A stretch of DNA of 64,000 bases from NCBI GenBank assembly GCA_016748015.1, contig JAAOMT010000735.1:254256-318255 (forward strand), written 5' to 3'. The notes beneath the pieces were generated by a model. It worked only from the letters and a program-made list of their open reading frames with translations, was not told where the DNA came from and did no database searches. The stretch comes from Geosiphon pyriformis. Taxonomy: Eukaryota > Glomeromycota > Glomeromycetes > Archaeosporales > Geosiphonaceae. Shown here one piece after another: positions 10,797 to 20,521 of the stretch; position 1 is the first letter of the stretch, and each line of letters starts with the position of its first letter. The translations under genes and the position numbers were made by a program.

Positions 10797-11756
10797 TATT
10801 ACTGGAGGTTTTTGGTCTCTTTTCTTGAATCTTGTAAATGTCTATTGGTTGCAAATTCACATTTTTTTCGAAGTAGTTAAACCTCCAATAACTGAATTTA
10901 TTCTCAAATTATTTCCTATAATTTGAACTGCTGGGCTTATATGTGGAATGGCCAATTCTGTGCCAGTTACTTTGTATAGTTACATTGTAGTAAACATCAA
11001 CTCTTTCCCAGGAATTGCTTGTCTGAAAGCTTACTAAAATGTGTAGTTACTTTGCTGTGAAAGTCAACTCTTTTACAAAAATCTCGTTTGTAGGCTACCT
11101 TAATGATTGTAATAAGAAAAGAAAAGAAAAATAAAAGAAATGTAAAAGAAATAGGATTTTATCAAGGGAAACGTTTTCTATTTAGGCCTGGAGTTACTAA
11201 CAGTTTACTAAAATTGGTAGCTACTCAATTTCAAAATGTTAGTTGGGTTTTGGGGATTTTCCAAGTGCAATAATTAAAGAATTTGGTTTTTTGAATTATT
11301 TGATATTTATTTTTTTTTGTGTGTGTAAGAATAATTCTAATTGTTAAATCTGAAGTGAGATACATTTCCTTAAAGAGAGAAGCTCTTCTTTTATACAACT
11401 TGTTGTAACACTATTCTATGAACTTAAACTTTGCTATTTTCTATAATTTCACTGAACTAAAGATACATTTTGGCAAACTACAAGTTATTTCTGTGAATTA
11501 TTAGATATTTTGGCGAACTATCAATTATTTCGGCGAACTTTTTGAATGTTACATAGTTTAGGGTATTGCATGACTGATCATTGCAATTAAGTTACATTTG
11601 TGTTATGTACAAATTGGGTTATTAATTAAATGATAATTTCGTATATTTTGCTAATGTAATAAGTGATAATTTGAAACGATAATATATGCTAATTAATGAT
11701 AAGATTTATAAGGGTAATTTCATGCTAAACAATATTTCTAATTTCGTCTGGTAACA
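10797..11756 (-). repeat. Element A 3' LTR
   Basis: 960 bp, starting TATTAC (decayed TGTTAY) and ending GTAACA on the plus strand. It aligns along its whole length with 23573-24553 and with the solo LTR at 60767-61764; shared landmarks include GGAGGTTTTTGGTCTCTTTT and the AATTTCGGCRAA stretches. Confidence 0.85.
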
Positions 11757-12444
11757 TAATCTCCTCCTCAAAACTGAGTTCTGTCGAAGTCCAAATACTG
11801 TCTGTAATTTCCAGATAATAATCCAAAATTATTGAAGAAATTTGGTCTGAAAATTGTTGAAATTTCAGTTCTGTGAGCTTTTCAATGTATTGAATTTTCA
11901 AAGACTGTAAAATTGGGTTTTGTAGGATGTTTTCACAGGTGTGGAATAGGTTATAAAGTCTAAGAGCAGCTCTTAGTTTATAATGACTGTTTATAGGCCC
12001 AGCTGTTGTTTTGAATTCATTGTAGAGTTGTTTCCGAATAGCTTCTTTTGTGAGATTTGCTGCTGTAAGCTTTAGTTTTCACTCATGAAGTGTTTTTTCA
12101 ATATAAAAATATCTATATATTGGGGGGTATTTGCCATTTTCTTCATTAAGACACAGTTGAAGTTTTTGTTGAATAATAGCATTTGGTGAAATACTAATAA
12201 GAGTAAGCAATAAGTTTTCTCTTAAAGCAAACTTCAAAAGTTCTGGTAAATGAATTCCAGAATAACTTCTTGTGTTCTTTCTATAAGGGTAATACTTTCA
12301 TAAATTTGGGGCTAGATTTGTAACTATTTCTGTTTGGGTATAATTAATATGTTTTCCAGTGATAGTAATGAATAATTCAGGTATTGTTTTTAAAGCTAAC
12401 ATTAATTTTTGAGATAACTGTTGAATATTTTGAGGAATAGTCAT
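11725..12444 (-). pseudogene. Element A post-integrase ORF (conserved, function unknown)
   Basis: ATG at 12444, TAG at 11725-11727. The frame has 239 codons with two in-frame TGA codons, one near 12298 and one near 12085, both where a Trp codon (TGG) is plausible. The frame reads through the polypurine tract and ends inside the 3' LTR. The predicted product is mostly helical, Leu/Lys/Gln-rich, with no recognised motif. Elements H, C, B and D have a counterpart in the same place, and H shows a TWNWWIQQFP segment. It is not a chromodomain or an obvious envelope (no signal peptide or membrane segment). It may be a pol C-terminal product or a separate accessory protein. Confidence 0.6.
11757..11772 (-). 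other. Element A polypurine tract
   Basis: On the minus strand TTTTGAGGAGGAGATTA lies immediately before the LTR start (TGTTACC). This is the expected position and composition for the plus-strand primer of a retrotransposon. It also sits inside the post-integrase reading frame. Confidence 0.7.
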
Positions 12445-12626
12445 TATAATGAAATTAGAAAAAGAAAAAAAATAAAATTGAAATTATTTTTGGTATGTGG
12501 GTTTTTATGTTATTTTTTGTTTTTTTTGTTTTTTTTGTTTTTTTTGGTTTTTCTTAGCATGCTTTGTTTTGTTTTTGTTGTAATATGTTTCTAAATTATA
12601 AGGGAATAACTATAATAAAATTGAAA

Positions 12627-14011
12627 TTAAGTGTTCAAATTAGGAGGTTGTTTAATGACAACTATTGGTTCTAAGTTTCGGGGAATGTCTTTGAGATTGA
12701 TTAAAGGAGAATGTGTACCAATTTGTGGAATTAATGGTTCAGGATTGTTTTTGGAATTATAGTGTTTCAAATAATCTTCATGTGCAACTTTTGCTAGGAT
12801 TTTGTCATCAAGTCTTAGCTTGTATGATCTATTGTCTAAAACTTTATAGATAAAGAATGGTCCATCCCATTTATTTTCGAATTTTCCACTCTATTGTTTT
12901 TCAGCTTTTGTTCTGTATAAGTGAACTTTGTTTCCAATTTTAAATTCATTGGTGACTGAAGGCAATTTGTCATTATGCCATTTTTTTTGTTGAGCTTGGG
13001 AGTGTTCAATATGGGTGGCTGCTATTTGTCGTTTTCCTTCCAATGTGCTAAGCAGAGTGTAGGCTCTTCGCTGAAGCATTTCCTGGAAATTGTTTTCATC
13101 AATTGGTTGTGCTGGGTATGTTTCCACTGTGAAACTAATTGGTAACGTTGCTGTCTTTCCGTAAGTTAAATCAAATGGTGTGTGTTTTGTGGTATCTTGT
13201 TTTAGTGTCCTATATGCTAGTAACACTAATGGGATAAAAATATTCCATTCTTGCTCAAAATCGGTTGAGACTTTGGCTAGTGATTCATACAGTGTCCTAT
13301 TAAAACGTTCTACAAGCCCATTTGTTTGTGGATAGTAGGGCAAAGATAATGGTCTCTTGACATTAAATCGTTCACAAATTTCCTGGATTAAATTGTTCAT
13401 GAAATGTGTTCTTTGATCAGATAAAAGTTCTATTGGGCATTTATGTCTACAAATAATGTCTTCATAGATGAAGTTTGCTACTGATTTTGCATCTGCTCGT
13501 TGAATGGCTCTGGCTTTGGGCCATTTGATAAGATAGTTTACAGCTACTGCAATATAATGGTTTCTTTGGTTTGTAATAGGTAGTGGTCTGACTAAATCGA
13601 TACCAACTCTGTCAAAAGGCTGTTCAACTTTAATTGGGTTTAAAGATTCTGTAGAGTGAGTTCTTTCTCTTCTTTGACAACTATCACAAGATTTAACGTA
13701 TTTATAAATGTCTTTTCTCATTTGAGGCCAAAAGTAATATCTAATGTTCTCTGGGTGGTGCTGTCTTTTCCTAGGTGTGCTGATGAAAGGTCTGAGTGCA
13801 TGTTATATAGAATGGTTTTTTTTTCATGTTCTTGTATTAATCTGAATGGATTGTCTGGGTTTCTGAAGTTTCAATAATAAATCATGTTGTTGTGTAGGAA
13901 GTATTGTTTGGCTTGTTGTTGTAACCAATGTTTTTCATCTGGGGACCAATCTGTTGGGATTGTTAATGTTTTCAAATATTGTTTAAGATTGTTGTAGTTT
14001 TTAGGGTTCAT
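12627..14011 (-). pseudogene. Element A integrase
   Basis: ATG at 14011 to TAA at 12627-12629. The N-terminal zinc-binding region shows HLGKDS and SCDSCQ (13.7-13.8 kb). The catalytic core keeps all three acids: Asp in GIDLV, Asp in LLSDQRTHF and Glu in NGLVERFNRT. The longest clean frame is 13721-12891. Breaks: a TGA near 13870 (CGA to TGA type), a frameshift between HLGKDSTTQR and the RYYFWPQM segment near 13750, and a TAG at 12888-12890 where other copies read KQWSGKF. After the TAG the C-terminal beta-barrel-like region (KWDGPFFIYKVL) continues to the end. The enzyme would insert the cDNA by DDE strand transfer. Confidence 0.85.
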
Positions 14012-14019
14012 TGTTTATT

Positions 14020-15378
14020 GTTTTGTTGTTAATTCAAATAAATGTTGTTTTTATGTTTTAATCTTGCCTCATTCTTGAGAGACAATCAACATTGGTGTGG
14101 AGTTTTCCTGGTTTGTGATGTACAATGTATCAGTAGTTGGCTAAAAATCCTGTCTATTGGATTTGTTTTGTATTTAGCTGAGTGTTTTTGTTCTGAAGCT
14201 ATTTGAGTCCAATATTATTAGTAATAATATCAAATTTTTTAGGTCTGAGATAAAAGTTGAAGTGATGTAGGGCCCAAATTACTGCTGCAGTTTCTAATTT
14301 TGTTGCAGGGTAGTTTTTTTTAGCTGGCTTCAATGTTCTGCTAGTATAAGTAATTACTCGCTTATTTCCATTATTATCTAACTATGATAGAATAGCACTA
14401 AAGGCAGTATAAGAAGTATTTGTTGCTAATCAGAATTGGTTGCTGAAATCTGGGTAGACAAGAATTGGAGCTGTGGTTAGTTTTTCTTTGAGGATTTTAA
14501 ATGCATTTTGGTGTTCAACAGTCCATTTGTATTCGACATTTTTGGTGGTAAGCTGGTTGAGAGGTTTTGTGATTTCTGAAAATTCTTTGATACTTTTTTT
14601 CTTTTTCACAAGTTTTCTGGTAAACTTCCGATAATAAGAGGCTAACCCTATGAATTCTTTTAATTCTATAGTGTTTTGAGGAATTTTGAAGTTTTTGACA
14701 GTGCTGATTTTTCCAGGGTCTGGTTTAATTCCATCTTTACTAATAATATGACCAAGGAAGGCCAAACTTGTTTTTCTAAAGTAGCATTTTTCAATGTTGA
14801 GTTTTAGTCCTGCTTTTCATAATCGTTGAAAAACTTCTCACAGGTGTTTTAAGTGTAATTCAAACAATGGAGAATAAACATCAGTATCGTCAAGATAAAT
14901 GACTACTGACTTCCAAAGGAGTTCTTAGTACACAACATCCATAGCAACTTGCCAGTAACCACTTTCTAAATCTAGGGTTGAAAAGTATTTGGATTTTCCA
15001 AGGGCATCTAACATGTTATCAATTTGGGGAAGGGAGTAGGCATCTCCAATTGTAACACTATTGAGTTGTTGATAGTTAACACAAAATTGTATCTTTCCAT
15101 TTTTTTTTAACTAGCACTACAGGTAAAGCCCAAGAACTCATGGAGAGTTGAATGAGCCCGTTGTTAAGCATTCATTGTACTTCTTTTCGGATGAATTGGT
15201 GGCTTTCTGGAGCAACTCGGTAGGCTTGTTGTCGCCTTGGTTTGGCATCTCCTGTGTAGATTTGATGTTGAACCAAATTGGTTCTTCCTAAGTCATTGTT
15301 GTTTTCAGCAAAGATATTAGCAAATTCTGCAATTAGCTCTTTGAACTGGTTTTGTTGTTGTGGTTCAAGTTGTCTCAT
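14020..15378 (-). pseudogene. Element A reverse transcriptase/RNase H, with internal deletion
   Basis: Frame opens at MRQLEPQQQNQF (15378). RT blocks are visible: GLIQLSMSSWALPVVLV, FCVNYQQLN, STLDLESGYWQVAM, then YLDDTDVYS (catalytic YLDD at 14886-14897) and AFLGHIISKDGI. Between QVAM and MDVVY near 14938-14945 about 35-40 codons are missing compared with element C, namely the KTVFTTR...VMPF...NAPATF region, so the palm is incomplete. The RNase H region shows TLKPAKKNYPATKLE. Its first Asp, expected in TTDAS, reads TNTS. Several in-frame stops are present. Confidence 0.85.
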
Positions 15379-15384
15379 GTTAAT

Positions 15385-15735
15385 TTAAGATAGTTTTTCC
15401 ATAACAACATGGTAGTTTTTAGAGCTGGGATTTGGGTTGATTTTTGGTAGTGAATGTCCAATAATTTCAGAAAAATTGGGAACTGTTTGGGGTAATTTTT
15501 GTTGAAATATATTACTGTGAATAACTCCAATTTCTAAATTATTTAATAAAACTATGGGGTAATTATTGGGGTTGTAAAAAGTAACTCGGACTTTTTTTGT
15601 TCCTTCTGAAATATAAATGTTTGGAATCAAAATATTATGTTCCAAGCAGACTTGTTTATTGGACTCAAAAATTTGTTGTGTGGTTGTTGGCTTTGGGCAG
15701 GTGTAGATTTCTGGATGTTCTTTAAAAGATGACAT
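15385..15735 (-). pseudogene. Element A beta-rich spacer domain between dUTPase and RT
   Basis: 116 open codons with alternating hydrophobic strands and a NYPIVLLNNLEIGVI segment. Elements B (40229-40423) and C (47791-48042) have the counterpart (STxxIxI-KGTLVG / PKRTIIGYL). Many Ty3-like polyproteins have a comparable strand-rich stretch before RT. No catalytic motif seen. Confidence 0.55.
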
Positions 15736-15771
15736 GGTAATTGGTTGTAGAAGTCTGAGAATCTGGTGGGA

Positions 15772-16350
15772 TTTGTTCTGTGTGTTAAGAGCTATATTAA
15801 CTGGAACTGTGAATTGTCCAGTTGAACCAAAACCTTAGATTCTTCTATCACTTTTTTCTAATTGTTCTCTTTGATTGACTAGTTGCAAACCCGAAATGTT
15901 GATTAGGAGTAGGTAAATAGCTTGGGCAATTTTTTCAGCATGTTCAATTTTGAATGGTTTGTCAGTTTCATTTTGAAGCATCACCATAATGTCTCCAGTA
16001 TATCCAGCATCAATTATTCCTCCTCTAACATTGATTCCTTTGCTTGCCAGAGAGAACCGGGAGGTGATTTGAACTATTGCTTCTGGCGGGATTTCGAGTG
16101 CAATTTTGAGGTTGATTTTTGTGAGAGATTTGGGTTTGAGAACAAGAGTATCTTTGTCTAGATATCTTAAGTCATATCCAGCATTAATGTCATGTGCTTT
16201 TTTGGGTTTTATTTCTTGTCCATTGTTGTTGAAGTATTTAAGTTGTAAGGCAGGCTGATTTTTAATAAGATAGATGGATGTTGTTTCAATTTCTTCTGTT
16301 GCTTCAGGTTCTCCAAATTCAATTTCGTTCTTATCACTTTCACTGGGCAA
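15772..16350 (-). pseudogene. Element A dUTPase domain
   Basis: A trimeric-type dUTPase (dUTP to dUMP plus pyrophosphate) inside the polyprotein. In the 171-codon frame: motif 1 NAGYDL at 56-61, motif 2 RFSLASKG at 98-105 (usual RSSLA.KG), motif 3 GGIIDAGYTGDI at 110-121, motif 4 EKIAQAIYLLL at 139-149. Motif 5, GFGSTG, follows directly after an in-frame TAA at 15835-15837, probably a mutated Gln codon. All five motifs are therefore present, and this is the best preserved copy in the window. There is no own ATG, as expected inside pol. A dUTPase keeps uracil out of cDNA; in retroelements it is an accessory. Confidence 0.85.
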
Positions 16351-17128
16351 GAGGATGCTAAGAGCGTAGCATTCAGGACACTACTGTTCATCACAAGGCA
16401 TAATGCATTCTTCACATAACCTAATGTTTATTTGCTCTAATCATTGAATTTAAGCTTCTTGAGTTGGATAGGTGTGACTTGCAATTTGGTGGTAGACTTC
16501 TACTTTATCTTCATAATTGAATCCAGCTAATTCTATAGTGTATTCAATGTATTCTGCTTCTTTCATTTAACAGACATCTTCTTTGGTAGCTCCATTAATT
16601 AATGCCATTGCTAGGTCGAAAATCATCTCAGCATCATGGGAGTAGTGATAAAGTTTGTTAAGAGCACTGTTGTATGCCACATTAAAAGGTGTTCCTCTTT
16701 TTACTTTTTCTGAAATTGATAAAGCATATTGGTAGGTCTGATCGCAGACTCCTCCTCTTATTGCTACATCAATCCAATTGCATTCTTCTGGTAGCATATC
16801 TCCACAAGTCAAACAAGGGGTGTTGTTCCATTTTCTGCTTCTTTTTATTAGATGGCCCCATCGTTTTCTGTGGCAAGCCTTGCAGTAATAACAAGTATGA
16901 TTTTCATATTCTTCTTCAGATGAAATACAGGCTCCCATTGATGAGAGTTTTTTTGTGGCAATCTTTGCATTTGAGTGGAATGTAAGGGTGTTGTTTTTGT
17001 GGTTCTGGTTTTGAATAGGAGACATTCCATCCAGTTGTCACTGGTACTTTTGTTTCAAGAGAATCATTTGTTGAAAAGTACTGTTGTTCAGTTTCATCAG
17101 CCCAATTGGAGGTTGATTCAAGTGCCAT
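16351..17128 (-). pseudogene. Element A Cys-rich domain between protease and dUTPase (unknown)
   Basis: Read across frames the segment contains: KCKDCHKK and LSSMGAC at its head, CYYCKACHRK, PCLTCG, EECNW, VCDQTYQY, and at the tail LCEECIMPCDE then CPEC. The paired CxxC clusters suggest several zinc sites. A run of 7 A (T7 on plus, 16948-16954) shifts the frame between CHKK and LSSMG. Element C has no such run, so this is a homopolymer indel or sequencing error. There is also a TAG between PCDEQ and CPEC. The same layout appears in elements B, C and D at the same place. I know no named family for it. Confidence 0.65.
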
Positions 17129-17224
17129 AAATGTTTCAATGATGGGCTTTTCTTTTTCCAGTTCGAATTCAAAAGCTGGAGCTTTTTTGGAGCGTTTGTT
17201 GAATGTACCAGAAGTGGCAGGTAC

Positions 17225-17617
17225 TCAGACGTGTTGTCTTTGGTAGGAGATTGTTAATTCTTGTGTCTCCCAATTCAGATTAGCATTGGCTTTTTGGAGC
17301 CAATTGTTTCTGATGAGAGCTTGGTATTGAGGAGCATCCATGATCAGAACTTTGACTGGAATGGTGATTCCGTCAATTGTGAATGGGAAATTGTCAATCT
17401 CTCCTACTGGAGTCTTTTTCATGCCATCAGCAGTGACAATGATTGTCTGAGCTGGTTGGTCAACATTTCTCTTTAGCTGCTGCATCAATTGATATGTGAT
17501 AATGCTTCTGGCGGATCCATTGTCTAGGATCAAGCGAATTGACTTTCCTTCTACTTCAGCTTCTGTGTACATTACAGTGATGGCTTTTTGCTTGTTAGCC
17601 GCTACATTGCTAAGCAA
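17225..17617 (-). pseudogene. Element A aspartic protease
   Basis: 130 open codons with the retropepsin layout: LILDNGSARSIIT at the active site (17.52 kb), a flap-like TPVGEIDNFPF segment, and ALIRNNWLQKANANLNW near the end, corresponding to ALVGNNWL in the other copies. The usual D-S/T-G triad is D-N-G here (AGT to AAT), so the enzyme is probably inactive. It would cleave the gag-pol precursor. Confidence 0.8.
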
Positions 17618-18888
17618 GAATGGTGATTTATTTGCTTCAAATTCGAAAGGGAATATATCTGAAAGGTTGGCATTTTTAGCAATTCTGGCTGGTGGGATTG
17701 TGGTAGGAGTATAGGAAGAGTTTTGTTGTTATGCTGCAGTTCTACCTTCCAAGAATGCAATATGGTGAAAATTCTGTTCTTCAGGTATTGTTAAATAACT
17801 GGGTTGAGTGTAATAGTGGTTGGGTCTTGGTTGAGTAGAATTTTGGGAAACCAATTGGTTGTTCGAACTGATTCTATTGTTGTTTACTTGGTATCAGTTT
17901 TGTGGTGTGAATTGGTTTTGTGAAGTTAATCTTCGAGCAAGTACTTGGTAATGTTGTGTGAGTGGTTGTTGGTATTGCTGTTGGATTGGCTGTGAAACAG
18001 ACTGATAATAGTTACTTTGGTATTGGGGTTTTGGTAGATAGTAAGCTGGTACTGGTGGTGGATAATAAAATTGTTGTGGTGGAGGGTAATGTTGATTACT
18101 CCTATTTTGTTGATCTTATTGTAACTTTCTGCAATCTCTTTTCCAGTGGCCAGAGATTCCATAGTAATGGCAATTCTGAGACTGGTTATTAGAAAGTGGT
18201 GCAGAGTTATTTTGATTTTGTCTTTGGGGAGTTTGATATTTTTGGAGTTGCTGTTGTTGATTGGCGAAATAGTTTTCAACCTTCTTTGTCAGTTAGTCAA
18301 TTTTCTCCTTAGCTGCTGAGCTGGTTTCTCCAATTGCCAAGTTTACAAGTTTTGTGCAATTGGCCTTTTCTATGGCCATTTCGTATCTTTTTGCATGTTG
18401 TATGACAGAGTTTAAATCTTCTGGAGCATATGGGCAAACTTTTTTAATCAGTTTATCTTTTAGACCAGTGATAAATTGATCCAAGATTTGAGTGTTAGAA
18501 TAATAATCATTAGTTTCAAGTTGACAAATTCATCTGAGAAGTTTGTTGAATTTCCCAATATAAGTCATGACAGATTTGGAGGGTTCTTGTTTGATATTGC
18601 GAAAACGATTTTGAAGAGTGATTGAGGTGTTGTTATTGGTGAATTGTTCTAAGAAGGCAGTTTTAAAAGCTGTCCAGTCATTAAAAGGGGTGGTCAAGTT
18701 TTCAAACCATTCGCCTGCTGTTTCTTTAAGAAAGTAGGGAATTGTTCTTAACATTCTGGCAGCATTCCATTTATTTGCATCTCCAGCTTTAGTAACTTGG
18801 TCGAGCCATTCTTGGGGACTGGTCTTAATGTCTTCTCTATTGAATTCAGGGATTTTTGCAATGTATGCTGTCATTTTGTCTTCTTTGT
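17618..18888 (-). pseudogene. Element A gag, capsid and nucleocapsid part
   Basis: Continues the gag interrupted by element H. The capsid-like retrotransposon-gag region runs KMTAYIAKIPEFN...QEWLDQV...WFENL...FKTAFLEQF...YIGKFNKLLR (18.87-18.53 kb), then a TGA replacing an expected Trp codon, then FITGLKDKLIKKV. The zinc knuckle near 18160 reads CHYYGISGHWKRDC: the second Cys of CX2CX4HX4C is Tyr (TGT to TAT). A Gln/Pro/Tyr-rich linker leads to protease. The apparent ATG at 18898 lies in the inserted LTR of H, so it is not the true start. Confidence 0.75.
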
Positions 18889-18960
18889 TATTACTCATAG
18901 AAATATAGGAAATATATTAGCATAATTATTAGCCAATCAGAAGTAAGTGTAGTAAATGTG

Positions 18961-19170
18961 GAATTCCAGAATTCCTCTCAGGAATTGCAGGATTCCAGAA
19001 ATTTCAGGATTTCCCAATGAGGAATTGCAGGATTCCAGAATTCCAGGATTCCTCTCAAAGGAATTACAAGATTCCTCTCAAAGAAATTGCAGGATTCCTC
19101 TCAAAGGAATCGCAGGATTTTAGAAATTCCAGGATTCTTGTTGTGAAGAATCGAGGAATTGAGGAATTTT
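18961..19170. repeat. Short imperfect repeats (AGGATTCC / GGAATTGC units) in LTR U3
   Basis: Imperfect direct and inverted copies of GGAATTCCAGGATTCCTCTC-like units. The same block occurs in the LTRs at 19650-19810, 22025-22190 and 34475-34640, with different unit numbers, so it is variable. At 18993-19005 TTCCAGAAATTTC fits the TTCnnGAAnnTTC heat-shock-element pattern; the other copies do not keep the spacing. Confidence 0.65.
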
Positions 19171-19177
19171 AATTATG

Positions 19178-19185
19178 TATATATA
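19178..19185 (+). promoter_or_regulatory. LTR TATA box
   Basis: TATATATA in the context ATTATG-TATATATAG. The same context is found at 19821-19828 and 22199-22206 (plus) and, on the minus strand, at 44086-44093 and 53209-53216 in element C LTRs. An AATAAATAATTATT sequence about 75 bp downstream could serve as poly(A) signal. Conservation across two LTR subfamilies supports a promoter role. Confidence 0.55.
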
Positions 19186-19578
19186 GTGTTAGTATTAGAA
19201 ACAGAAAAGACAGAATTGATACCACAGAATTCTTAGCCTAGAAACAAAAATCATCAAATAAATAATTATTCCATATCTCAATCCACTCTCCACTATCAAC
19301 ACTTTATGTTGATAATAAGTGATACTTAACCACACTGGAACAATAGCTCTTGATCACGGCTATTAATGGAATACTAATCTGCAAATTGCCTTGGCTTATT
19401 TCTTTTTTTTCTTTATTTTTCTCTTATTTTTCTTTATTTTATTTTGATTTATTATTGTGCACTAACCCATTAATTGAAAAGCACTGATTACTAACATTAA
19501 GGATTATCTGGTAAAAGACCTCTGTGAGAGGATAGGACACATATAGAAGATATGAATTACTTATCAGAGGATTGCTGG

Positions 19579-20463
19579 TGTTATTCATAGAAATATAGAA
19601 AATATATTAGCATAATTATTAGCCAATCAAAAGTAGGCATAGTAAATATGGAATTCCAGGATTTCTCTCAGAAATTGCAGGATTCCAAGAATTTCAGGAT
19701 TTCCGATGAAGAATTGCAGGATTCCAGAATTCCAGGATTCCTCTCAAAGGAATCGCAGAATTCTAGAAATTCCAGGATTTCTGTCATGAAGAATTGAGGA
19801 ATTGAGGAATCTCAATTATGTATATATAGCAGTAGTATTAGAAACAGAAAAGACAGAATTGATACCACAGAATCCTTAGCCTAGAAACACAATCATCAAA
19901 TAAATAATTATTCCATATCTCAACCCACTCTCCACTATCAATACTTCATGTTGATAGTAATTGATACTTAACCACATTGAAACAATAGCTCTTGATCACG
20001 GCTATTGATGGGATATTAATCTGCAAATTGCTTTGGCTTATTTCTTTTCTTTCTTTATTTTTCTTTTATTTCTTTTTCTTGATTTTATTTGATTTGTTGT
20101 TATATACTAATTGATTAAAAGGATTAAGCGCTGAGTTATTGACGTCAAGAATAGCCTGGTAAAAGACTCAGAAATAAGAGTAGAATTTTATATATTATCA
20201 GATAGCTTACCAGAAGGGCATGACTGCCAGACTAAATCCAGCCACCACACTGAAAAAGAAATTGGGAAAACTCTTGGAAAGATACATCTATTATCGACAC
20301 TATTGAATCTCTGTTCATTATACAAAAGACTCAACCAAAACCTTCAGATCCATCAAAATCTTCAGATACAACACTTTTAGATCACTATCAACTGCTATTA
20401 GCCTTGAGCACCAAATTACGGGCTTGTTATTTAATTCAACAGCAGAAATAATCACCTGTAACA
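19579..20463 (+). mobile_element. Solo LTR inserted in the 5' LTR of H
   Basis: Runs from TGTTATTCATAG to CCTGTAACA, 885 bp, related to the H LTRs but diverged in its second half. The flanks are CTGG (left) and CCAG (right). The uninterrupted 3' LTR of H reads CCGG at this point, so the target duplication was probably CCGG and each copy lost its CpG by a different transition. Confidence 0.75.
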
Positions 20464-20521
20464 CCAGCCACCAAGCCAAGAAAAAAATTGACAGACTTGC
20501 GAGTCTGAGAAGCTATGGATA

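Noticed and set aside
12080-12300. In-frame TGA in the post-integrase ORF as a sign of TGA coding for Trp
   Set aside because: COG8 and COQ10 behave with the standard code, and TAG and TAA occur at former Trp and Gln codons in the same elements. Mutation explains it.
16948-16954. Run of 7 A in the Cys-rich domain as a programmed frameshift site
   Set aside because: The needed shift skips one base and the reading-frame phase does not match an X-XXY-YYZ site. Element C has no such run and reads through, so a homopolymer indel is simpler.
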